A DNA stretch of 64,000 nt from Callorhinus ursinus (lineage: Eukaryota > Chordata > Mammalia > Carnivora > Otariidae), in NCBI RefSeq assembly GCF_003265705.1, contig NW_020313159.1, positions 1,304,342 to 1,368,341 on the forward strand, in the 5' to 3' direction. Every line of letters begins with the position of its first letter. Positions within the stretch are counted from its first letter, which is position 1. Shown piece by piece: positions 29,001 to 41,000 of this stretch. The position numbers were made by a program, and so were the translations under genes. Under the pieces are notes generated by a model. That model made no database searches, had not been told where the DNA came from, and saw nothing but the letters and a program-made list of their open reading frames with translations.

Positions 29001-32000
29001 AACTTCCTAGAAACATCACCAAAGGCAAGGGAAGCCAGGGCAAAAATGAACTATTGGGATTTCATCAAGATAAAAAGCTTTTGCACAGCAAAAGAAACAG
29101 TCCACAAAACCAAAAGACAACCGACAGAATGGGAGAAAATATTTGCAAATGACCTATCAGATAAAGGGCTAGTATCCAAAATCTATAAGGAACTTATCAA
29201 ACTCAACACCCAAAGAACAAACAATCCAATCAAGAAATGGGCAGAAGACATGAACAGACATTTTTCCAAAGAAGACATCCAAACGGCCAACAGACACATG
29301 AAAAAGTCCTCAACATCGCTCGGCATCAGGGAAATCCAAATCAAAACCTCAATGAGATACCACCTCACACCTATCAGAATGGCTAAAATTAACAAGTCAG
29401 GAAACGACAGATGTTGGCGGGGATGTGGAGAAAGGGGAACCCTCCTACACTGTTGGTGGGAATGCAAGCTGGTGCAACCACTCTGGAAAACAGTATGGAG
29501 GTTCCTCAAACAGTTGAAAATAGAGCTACCATACGATCCAGCAATTGCACTACTGGGTATTTACCCCAAAGATACAAATGTAGGGATCCGAAGGGGTATG
29601 TGCACCCCAATGTTTATAGCAGCAATGTCCACAATAGCCAAACTGTGGAAAGAGCCAAGATGTCCATCGACAGATGAATGGATAAAGATGTGGTATATAT
29701 ACACAATGGAATATTATGCAGCCATCAAAAGGAATGAGATCTTGCCATTTGCAACGACGTGGATGGAACTGGAGGGTGTTATGCTGAGTGAAATAAGTCA
29801 ATCAGAGAAAGACATGTATCATATGACCTCACTGATATGAGGAATTCTTAATCTCAGGAAACAAACTGAGGGTTGCTGGAGTGGTGGGGGTGTGGGAGGG
29901 ATGGGGTGGCTAGGTGATAGACATTGGGGAGGGTATGTGCTACGGTGAGCGCTGTGAATTGTACAAGACTGATGAATCACGGATCTGTACTTCTGAAACA
30001 AATAATGCAATATATGTTAAGAAAAAAAAAAGAAGATAGCAGGAGGGGAAGAATGAAGGGGGGTAAATCGGAGGGGGAGACGAACCATGAGAGATGATGG
30101 ACTCTGAAAAACAAACTGAGAGTTCTAGAGGGGAGGGGGCTGGGGGGATGGGTTAGTTGGTAATGGGTATTAAAGAGGGCACGTTCTGCGTGGAGCACTG
30201 GGTGTTATGCACAAAGAATGAATCATGGAACACTACATCAAAAACTAATGATGTAATGTATGGTGATTTACAGAACAATAAAAAATTATTAAAAAAATAA
30301 ATAAATAAAAGGGAAAAAACTATATAGAGTAATAAATAATTAGATGTTCCAAAGGTGACAAAGAGAAAAAGAATAAAACACAATCGGGTCCACGCTGTCA
30401 CAGAAGGCACCAGGGGGAACACAGATTTCTGTGAAGAATGTCAAGATCTGGAAAGCCTGCCATTAGAGGGCAGCACACAGGTAGTTCTGGAGGAAGCCAG
30501 GACCCACACCAGGCCCAGAGGGAGCTGACATCGTGGGGGACTCAGCCACGTGCAATACGTACGTAGAGTTCTTCAAACTGTTTCTGAATTTCACTATCCA
30601 TTTCAATAGCATTAAAATTTGGATCTCTAATAGGAAATGCTTCAATGAACAACAGGGCAGCATTTGACCGGACTTCAGAGTTTCGAGCCTGGAATAAGGA
30701 AAGGGTGTTTCAGAATCTAAGGAGCAAACATTCAAAGGCTTCAGTGTAGATTTCCTAAATACTGCTTCTAAGTATCTCAATACAGACTTACTTACAAATT
30801 AAAGACAATCACAATCTTTTAACTGACCAAACTTAGGAGACCTTCTGTGAGCTAAACCAAACTCGTGGCTCACTAATCACAGATATTAAAAGACCTGGGG
30901 GCACCTGAGTAGCTCAGTTGGTTAGCAAGTGACTCTTGAACTCAGCTCAGGTCTTGATCTCAGGGTCATGAGTTCANNNNNNNNNNNNNNNNNNNNNNNN
31001 NNNNNNNNNNNNNNNNNNNNNNNNNNNNNNNNNNNNNNNNNNNNNNNNNNNNNNNNNNNNNNNNNNNNNNNNNNNNGGTCTTGATCTCAGGGTCATGAGT
31101 TCAAGCCCCAAGTTGGGCTCCACGCATAGACCCTACTTAAAAAAAAAAAAGAGTACAAACCATTTGTTTTGGGGGCACCTGGGTGGCACAGTTGGTTAAG
31201 TCTCCAACTCTTGCTTTCAGCTGAGGTCATGATCTCATGGGTCATGAGACTGAGCCCCAGGTCAGGTTCCCCACTCAGTGGGGAGTCTGCTTGAGATTCT
31301 CTCCCTCTGCACCTTCCCCCCCACAACACACACTCTCTAATCTCCTTAAAAAAATAAAGACCTGATTACTTGCCTCAAAGTCCACCTTACGTCACTAAGA
31401 AACAGTGACTCTCTCTCCCAACACTAGATTGACCATGTTGAAAGTTACTCATGTTCATTCGAGCACCCCTGGAAGGTTGTCATCCTGTGCCTCAGTCATT
31501 AGCAGAAGATCCTGAGGACCAGGAGGCCCAGCTCAGCTATGCAGACCCCCAGTGCTTCTGCTGGTTCACAGGGCATGACAAACCCCCTTCCCACTGTGGA
31601 GTCAGCCTAAACCAATTCAGATTCCCAGGCCTAAAAATGTTTTTAATAAAAGAATAAAACATTTATCCCGAAATTTCACAAAGCCCCCAGCTCCCAGTCT
31701 TATCTGTACTGCCTTATCACAATTCTGAATTAGAGCACAATAAATTCAAAAGCGTAATTAGCATGTTCTTAACATGGACGGGGTATTAAACAGCTGTACC
31801 TTTAGTCCTCTCCAAAGGATGGGTTTATATAGTCTGTAAAGCATCTCTTCCACTCCTTGACGAACTTTCTTTTGATGATGAAAATAACTCAGCACCTAAG
31901 AGCCAAGGAAAGAAGAAAAGAAAGGTAATGTTTTAAAAGAGAGCACTTAAGATCCTACTTTGAAGAGAGAGGGCAGGTTGTCCTCACCAAAGCAGACCCT

Positions 32001-35000
32001 CGGTGCTTCACAGTCTTGACAATTCTTTCCTAAGAGGAGACGATACAATGATAGATATACTGACAGTACTAAACATGTGAGAGACATCACATGAAAGAAG
32101 CCTATGGCAGAAATAAAGATCAATGACCTTGGGTTATAAAAGGTGTGGGTTGTAGTTTCTACTCTTCTACCAACAGTCAAATAATCTCCAAAAAGTTCAC
32201 TGAGACCTCTGACCTTCAGGATGAAGTGGAAAAGGAGTGTGTGCAAAGGAGTCGGCCTGAATGGTCTCTGCAGCCCCTCCTGGTTCCAAAATGAGCTGGC
32301 TGTAAGTCTCTTTGGTTCAAAGAACCTAGGAAGAGCATCTGAAACAGGCAAATGTCTCAAAGCGGGTGTCACTGCTCAGTGGCCCTTCACAGTACAGCCT
32401 AACTTAGACGCCGACCCTCCCAGCTCACGAGCTATCGGAGAAGGGCCGTGCGCTCAGCTTCCACCCCTCTGCCTCTTCCTACTCTTCACCAGCCACAATC
32501 TTCCCGCAACTCTCCAGACTCTCATTTCCAGCAATGGTCAGTTTTGCCTTACTTCCTTAAGTCACCTCTCTTGGAACTAAAATTTTATTATTGAAAAGTG
32601 GAAAATAAAAATTAAACAGCTTATCCAACAATAAATTATACTTTAAGTGAACCTGAATCAACTTTACCCTAAAAGAACTACAGTCTGGGGATTATTTCTT
32701 CTGATTGAGAATTTTTTATTTGGCAATTTTTATTGATGGTGTAATAAGTGATATTAGACTATAATTTTTTTGTGCGTGTACAATATTACCAAGTTTTGGT
32801 ATCAATGGTACACTCACTTTACAGAAAGACTTTTTTTTTAAGATTTTATTTATTTTAGAGAGAGCAAGAGAGCACAAGCAGGGGGAGCAGCAGAGGGAGC
32901 AGCAGAGAGAGAAGGAGAAGCAGGCTCCCCGTTGAGCAAGGAGCCCAATGCAGGCTCGATCCCAGGTTCCTAGGATCATAACCTGAGCCAAAGGCAGATG
33001 CTTAACTAACTGAGCCACCCAGGCACCCAAGAAAGATTTTATTTTTATTAATTAATTATTTTATTTTAAGTAGGCTCCATGCCCAGCATGGTGCCCAACA
33101 TGGGGGTTAAACCCATAACGCTGAGATCAAGAGCTGAGACCAAGAGTCAGACACTCAACTGACTGAGTCACCCAGGTGTTCCTTTACAGAAAGATTTTTT
33201 AAATATTTTTTAAAGATTTTATTTATTTATTTATTAGAGAGCAAGCAAGAGAGAAACAGCATGAGAGGGGGGAGGGTCAGAGGGAGAAGCAGGCTCCCCG
33301 CTGAGCCGGGAGCCCGATGCGGGACTCGATCCCAGGACTCCGGGACCATGACCCAAGCCGAAGGCAGTCGCTTAACCAACTGAGCCACCCAGGCACCCTA
33401 CAGGAAGATTTTTAAACAGCGTTATTGAGTTATAAATCCCATACCATAAAAGTCACTCTTTTAAAGTACACAATTCAGTGGACTTTAGTATATTCACAGA
33501 TTTGGGTAACCATTCCAAGTACCTAATGTTAGAAGATTTTCATCAAGGGGCGCCTGGGTGGCTCAATTAACCGTCTGCCTTCGGCTCAGGTCATGATCCC
33601 AGGGTCTTGGGATTGAGCCCCGCATCGGGTTCCCTGCTCCGTGGGAAGCCTGCTTCTCCCTCTCCCACTCCCCCTGCTTGTGTTCCTTCTCTCGCTGTGT
33701 CTCTCTGTCAGATAAATAAATAAAATCTTTAAAAAAAAAAAAAAAAAGATTTTCATCAACGGTATGGGGATTTTTACTTTCAAATAACATCTGAAGCATT
33801 TCCTAAAGCTTCTTTCAACATACTAGTAAAATAATTTATCATACAAATGTGATGTTTACCAAAAAAAGGGATTTGAGAAAGAAGCTACAATGTGTTATAA
33901 GCAATGATAAGAATTAAGAGTCCAGGAATATACTGCACTCAAAAAGTGAAATTTAATATTCTTCCTTTTAATTCTTTGTATTTTCCCATAGTTTTACCAG
34001 TGATATCTATATTTACAATATTTTAATTACTCAGACTACCAGAGCAGAAAACCAAATATGAAAAAAAGTCTTGCAGAAAAAAAGTCTTTAGTTATTTGGT
34101 ACCAAGAAGGAAGCGATTATGTCACAAATTTATCCAGTTTAACACACTGCCATTCTTTATGACTAAAGAGAATCTGAAACGCCAAATAAATGTCCAAGCT
34201 GACCTATAACTTAATGAAGCCACACTAAGATTGTGTATCATTGGGGGTGGGGGGCGGGAGACAACTGGATATATTTATCTCCAGGTTTTTTATCTTTGGA
34301 TAACTCAAAACTAAAGTATCAATAATGTAAAGAAATGTCTTCTTTTCCTTTCAAGCTTTTATAATTAGTATATTTACATTCTATAAATAATAATTTCACT
34401 ATATAAGAAAATAAAGAGAGAGTCTTTGTTCATTTAGCTTCTTAGTATACAGTTGCCAAAATTAACAGCAAACACACAAGGCATCACTCCTGGGTTAGGA
34501 CCCTGATCTTATGTCCTAAACCGACCACATTTTCCAATTCCTCCTGCCAAGGTCATTATGATTATCAAACACCTAACAGTGTCATTATGACACTGATAAT
34601 AAAGCCTTATTTAGTCAGATCATTTACAATGGAAGTATAAAATTCGTATCTAAATTCTGAGACTACCTTTTAAAAAATTTTTATTGTAGGTAAATTCTAC
34701 ACCACATGTGGGGCTCAAACTCACGACGCTGCAATCAAGAGTCGCATGCTCTACTAACTGAGCCAGCCAGGCGCCCTGAGATTAGCTTTTAAAAACAAAA
34801 TCCTTAATATTAAAAGAAACTACGCAAACATTTATTCCATTTGGTTTACAGAACATCAAAACGAAAATTTAATGTATGAAAGCAAATAATAAAAATAATC
34901 TCGAATATTCTTTTTTGAAAAAGTGGTAGTGGCAGTTAGTAACGATTCTGGACATTTTTACGTCAGAGAATTTAAAGATTATTTGAATGAAGTTCTGACT

Positions 35001-38000
35001 TTCTTAACAACATACTTTTCTTCTCCTAGTTAAAACTGCCAGATACCAAATATCAAGATTTTGAGCAAGCCCTTTAAGCTGATGCTTGTGAGGGGTTAAC
35101 TTAATTTTTAAATTTAACAAAACAATAATCTGAAAACAAAGAAGCTGAGACATTATCTAAAAAAACCCACGACTGGTGTGGTGGCAAGTGCTTTGCTCAC
35201 CTCGCGCACTCTGGGGTGCACTGGAGACCTGCGCGGAAGGTGGATCCCGTGGTGCATGAAGTCCTGGATGCACCCGTTTTCGATTGTCTGGAATGGCAAG
35301 CACAGTGTTAGTACTCAGTGTGCATGTGCGCTCCAACAGATGACAGGACAGTCAGTGAGGCTGCTGGAGTCGGCTCTGTTCATCTACTTCATGAAGGAAA
35401 GCACCAGGATCCCCTGATCAGAGCTTTACTATTTGTTTTTTTTTAAGATTTTATTTGCGAGAGAGAGAATGAGAGACAGAGAGCATGAGAGGGAGGAGGG
35501 TCAGAGGGAGAAGCAGATTCCCTGCTGAGCAGGGAGCCCGATGTGGGACTTGATCCCGGGACTCCAGGATCATGACCTGAGCCCAAGGCAGTTGCTTAAC
35601 CAACTGAGCCACCCAGGCGCCCAGAGCTTTCCTATTTTAAATCTGTACCTCTTAGAATCCCTTTAGTTTTGATATTCCTTTAGCTTCTTCTATCTTATTT
35701 GATGAAATATCAAATCTGTGCTAGATGGCACAGCAAGCTTCTCCCTACCACTTGAGGCTAGTTCAAGCCAGATGGCTCAGGGACTGAGCATGGCCTGAGG
35801 GCCTCTCTTCTAAGTCATCCTGACCCAGAGGACCTCAGAGACTGGATCTGTTCCAACAGGCTCCCCAGAGCTGATGCTGAACTACCTTGAAGGTGGGGGC
35901 CAGGACTCCAAAGTGACTAAAACAAGCTCTTTCAGGGCTCCCATGGAGAAGGGCAAGGTTAGGGTGTGGGTGTGGGTAGCTCTTCGGTTAGCCCCCAATA
36001 CCTACAGACCTCCAGAGCCGGGCAAAGGACGCAGAGCCAACCACTGGGAGCAGCCCAAATCACCAGTGGACGCTCTGGTCTATTACCCTATACCCCCACA
36101 CCTGGGGTCCCACGGCTTTAGGGAAGGACACAAGGAAAGCCTGCTACTACTATTAGCCTCCTTCATTACCTCTGAAAATACTTCCTTCACATGAAGCCAC
36201 TAATAAATCTTAGCATCACTCCATGTGGGGAACCACACAGTGAAGTGTGATGAAATGGGGTACGTGGCACTACCTATTGAGTATTTGTGCCACAAAAGTT
36301 GAACCTTTAGAGTTAACTACCAGAATATAGACATTCTATAGGACAACTGACCCAGTTTCTTCAACATTTCCATGAATGGCCCAAGTTTTAAAAACAGAAA
36401 AGGGGGGCGGGGAGGAATGCTCTGAGAGAGTTAAATGACATAACAAGCAAATGCCATAGGAGACATATTGAATCCTGAATCAAAAAAAAAAAAAAAAACC
36501 TATAAAAAGACATCTTTGAAACAAAGCAGAGAAATTTAAGTATTTTCAAAAATACCCAGAAATTGTTAATTTTGTTAAGTATGTTAATGGCATTGTATAA
36601 CCATATTCCTTAGAGACGCATACTAAAGTACATAGATATGAGATGTCATATTTGGAACTCACTTTAAAAATCTGAAAGGAGGGAGGAAGGGAGGGAAGGC
36701 AGAGAGCCTGAGAAGTACAAAGAGCTGGCACTAATTTGGTACAGACTCAATCAAACAGTTACGTTTTTAACTACTAACACCCATTTTTTTTTAATTGGGC
36801 TTTATTTATTTTTAGTGATCTCTACACCCAACGTGGGGTTCAAACCCATGACTAGACATCAAGAGTTTCACACTCCACTGACAGAGCCAGCCAGGCACCC
36901 CTACAAACATCTAATTTTAAAACCACTATTGGAGAAAAGGGGGACAAATATTCTTTCCTGTGAACAAGTATCAGGCAATAATAAAACAATGCAGAAATGC
37001 ACAGCAATGTCCTGGTTTTGCCCTTTCCTCCAAAAAATTTTACACTGCAAAATGATCGTGGGTGTTGTCAGCAGGGGATATGAGCGACCAAGTTTTATCT
37101 TCTAGAAGTGGAAGTCGGTGATAAACCAAGCTCAAGCTGCACAGGAGCAGAGTGGACAGAAGGAAGCTCCAGACATCAGTGAAGCCTTCCCTGACCCACC
37201 AGCTCAGGGCCTGCTCCCTGAAGAGCAAACACCCCTCTTTGCCTTAGAGTAAAAATTTTACTCTTGGAAAGAAAACATGTTTTAGAATGTAGTATAAGGA
37301 AAACATAAAGGATATCAGACAAAAACACTTTCTTTTGATATTCTTCCAAAAGGGCCTTTGAGTCTTATTGTGATTGTGAATTATACAAACACATCTTCAT
37401 AAAGCAGATATTACACAGCCATTCAAGGTTAGCCATCTTCAAGATAAATGTCTTTCCATTCTCAAAAATAACGTAACTAAAAGGTAAGAGGTAGTTTGAG
37501 GTTCCAGAGCAGCACAGCCCAACAGAAACAGAGAACCCTAACCACAAATGCAATTTTAAATTTTCTGGTAGCAACATTAAGAACAAAAAAAAGAAACAGG
37601 TAAAATTGATTTTAGTAATATATTTTGTTCAGCCCAATATAGCCAAAACATTATCATTTCAACATGCAAGCAATATTTTAAAAACACATTCATAGATATT
37701 TTACATTCTTCTTTCCCCACTATGTCTGCAAAATCTGGTGTGTTTCTCACACAGCACATCTCAACTCACACTGGACACATTCCCAGCGCACGGCTGGACA
37801 GCACAGGTCTAGTAAAGCTACCAAAATGATACAGGGCACATCTCAATGAGTGGCAGGAATCTTGGGTCTGTGACTGAGCATGAAAATTTATGGGAAGGAG
37901 AGTGAAATCTCCATCCCATGGGGTCTCATTATCTGGCTTTATTTTGACAAAGAGCATCAACACAGATTTGATTTTATTTTAATTTTTTTATCAACACAGA

Positions 38001-41000
38001 TTTTAAATGACTATCCATGACAACTTATTTAGTAACTAGAATACAACAAAAATAAATGTTAACATTTAAAAAATACCTCCAATATTTTCCCTGAAGCCTT
38101 TTTCCAAGCTCTGAAATAAATTTCTGCAATGTGTACCATCAAAGATCTATGGGGGAAAAAAAAGTTAATGCAAGTTCAAACCATTAGACTTTTTTTTTTT
38201 TAATTTGTTTTTGTTTTTGTTTTTTTTAGTAAACTCTGCACCCAACATGGGACTCAAACTCATGACCTCAAGATCAGGAGGGGCTCACTCTTCCGACTGT
38301 GCCAGCCAAGGGCCCCAAAACAATCACATTCTTAACGTGTGTCAGTTCAGGCTCCCTCCTACCCCAGAGAAGGAGAAACGCTGCTACAAACTAGTGCTCT
38401 GCCAACTACCTACAGAGACAGGTTATATACCTGTGGCAGGAAGGAGAAAAGGGAAGAAATTTTGAGAAGGGGAACTGAAGTATCAAATGATTTTCTTCCT
38501 CCTCAGTCAAGGTTTCCCCAGATCTTTACTATTTTCTGTGAAATTATGAGAACATAAGCTGAGAACCAAATTCTTTTTTTTTTTTTTTTTAAGATTTTAT
38601 TTATTTATTTGACAGAGAGAGACACAATGAGAGAGGGAACACAAGCAGGGGGAGTGGGAGAGAGAGAAGCAGGCCTCCCGTGGAGCAGGGAGCCCGATGT
38701 GGGGCTCGATCCCAGGACCCTGGGACCATGACCTGAGCTGAAGGCAGACGCCCAACGACTGAGCCACCCAGGCGCCCCTGAGAACCAAATTCTTGAGTAA
38801 AAAAATGTTTAAATTTATAAATAAAATTTTGACTTGGGAGTCAATTTTGGACTTCCCAGACTACTAATTCCCTAAAATACAGAGTTGATTTTTAGAATCA
38901 GTTTAGAAATCTACTGGTTCGACCCAAATATTTTGCCAGTGAGGAAACAGGAGGAGAAAGCATTCTAGCAAACAGCAGGATCTGTATCATAGGGATTCAG
39001 AGTCAAATCTCAGCTCAGTACTTAAGCACAGCTAGCTACCTGACAGGGAAACTCAGCAACAAAGCCCACCTCGAGAGCTGAAGTATTCCATTTGAAAACG
39101 CACACTAAGTACTCAGCTGCAGAGCGGATTAAGCACTGAGCCCACAACAAACATTCATTTGCCACGACAGCTCCAAGTGCTGTGATGTTCCAAGAGGCTG
39201 GGAGCTCAGGCTTGTGAGTACATCCCTAGACTCTTACCCTGCAGGACTCTTCCCATCAAATCACATAGCTCAGTCCACAGTAAACTGGAAAGTAGACATT
39301 ACATTCAAATGGTATCAGAAGTGTTGGAGACACGAAATTTACTGCGCCCGAAGCTAAGATTTAACTGGTAAATAATTTGACTACTTAAAGAATGAACACA
39401 AATTAAAATCTTAAATTCAATGTCATTACTGAAAAAGAATGATTTCCTGCAGCAGGGAAAAAACTATCCAGTGATACAACACTACATAATAAATACATAG
39501 TAAAAACAACAGCACACAATAAAAATAGTACATAAGAAATAATATAACCTAAGAGATAATTTTTAAAACTTCCAATATATTAATATAACTTTAAAAGTCA
39601 GGTCAAATAGAATATTTCATAATCAGATTAAGACAGCACAAAATATCAATTGCCTTTAATACTCACTTTTGTAATCCCTGTAACTGGTTTTTAATGGTCT
39701 CATGGATCATTTTAATAAAATTTATATTCCAATTGAAGAGAGAACTAAGAAATCTTCTTCCCTATAAATAATAAAAAAAAAAAAGATATAATGTTGAAAT
39801 TGCAACCAAGTAAAAAGTTCCTGATAACTAAAAAACAAACAATTATTTGGATGTTCAGTAACACGAAAGTGTTATTCCCAGTGAAGGAAGCATACGTAAT
39901 TGTAACTCAGGACAGCAGTAGGGGCCTTTGAGTGACAGAGCTGGGCAGCAGGGCAACGGCAAGACCTCCCCTCTGGAGGGCCTAGCAGCAGACACCACTG
40001 ACCTCCTTCTGTGCTCGACCACAGGATTACAAAGACATGTACCATGCTGCCCAGGAGCTAAATTAAACGGTCCACAAACATTTCATTCTGGCTCTATCTT
40101 ATGTATAAGCTAAAATCAAAGAATGCTTAAAGCCTAGCATTTTGGGGTGGAATGGAACTGAACATCACTTGATTTCATCTTTTATAAATGAGAAAACTGA
40201 GGACTTGTTAAGAGGCTAAGTATCTGCCAAACTAGAATTTTCAAATACACCTACTCCCCATGTTAATTTATATGCATACTACTAGATGACACGTGACTCT
40301 CAAAAGCAGTTAATACCATACTTACACTCTACACAGCATATACAATACATCCACCAAGAATTTCCCCACAAACAACATCATCACCTCTTCCCTGTTACCA
40401 GTCAACCACTACGGTCTCTGGAATCTACAGAAATTCAACACACTTTGATACAAATAGCAGGGTACCCATGCTTGCAACAAGTTAAAAACAAAATGTACTT
40501 ACTGTAATTTGCCATTATAGCACAAGATATTTGTCATTTACCCAGAATGACTGGAAAGGAAACTGAACTAACCAAAGTAAGGACTCATTAGGAAACTAAG
40601 TTTAGATCATAAATTCAAAAGACATCAATCAAAAAAGGGGGGGGGAGTGTTAACACAGACATATATTTACGTCTTTACTATCTACGCGCATTCACATACA
40701 CACAGGTTGATGTGCAGGTCACCATTCACTACGTACAAGTCACTATAAATAGAGCTAACTTGTCTGAACCCACTTTCAGCTACTTTGCTCTCCTCACATT
40801 CAACCATAGTCCTGGAGATGCCAAGGGCACAGGCCTCAGGTGCAGCCTCTTTTCCAACAACAATGATTCAGTGATAGCAATAAGCAGTTAGAGCACCTCC
40901 CACATGCTTAGTCCCTGCCTGGTACTGTGCTAAAGGTTCTACACACGTCACCTCGTGTGCTCCTCAGGAGTCCTGAGAAAGATCCACTGTGGTTCCTATT

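Larger units (their letters stand above)
23139..30315 (+). mobile_element. Full-length carnivore LINE-1, antisense in the 12.25-kb NCAPG2 intron
   Basis: A near-complete L1: GC-rich 5' UTR from 23225 (GGGGGGCGGAGCAAGATGGC), ORF1 remnant, ORF2 remnant, 3' UTR and an A-rich tail of TAAA repeats ending near 30310. It is bounded by an identical 20-base target-site duplication at 23119-23138 and 30316-30335. The target has a TTT|AAAA cleavage context typical of L1 endonuclease. An unusual 86-bp A-rich segment (23139-23224) separates the 5' duplication from the canonical L1 start. Both reading frames carry stops and frameshifts, so the copy cannot move autonomously. It landed immediately 3' of an older CanSINE (22929-23118). 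Confidence 0.95.

Noticed and set aside
28571..29152. 193-codon + strand frame inside the L1
   Set aside because: It is an out-of-frame shadow of the L1 ORF2 C-terminal region.
27400..29840. L1 reverse transcriptase as a possibly active enzyme
   Set aside because: Although FADD survives, several frameshifts and two endonuclease stops make the copy non-autonomous.
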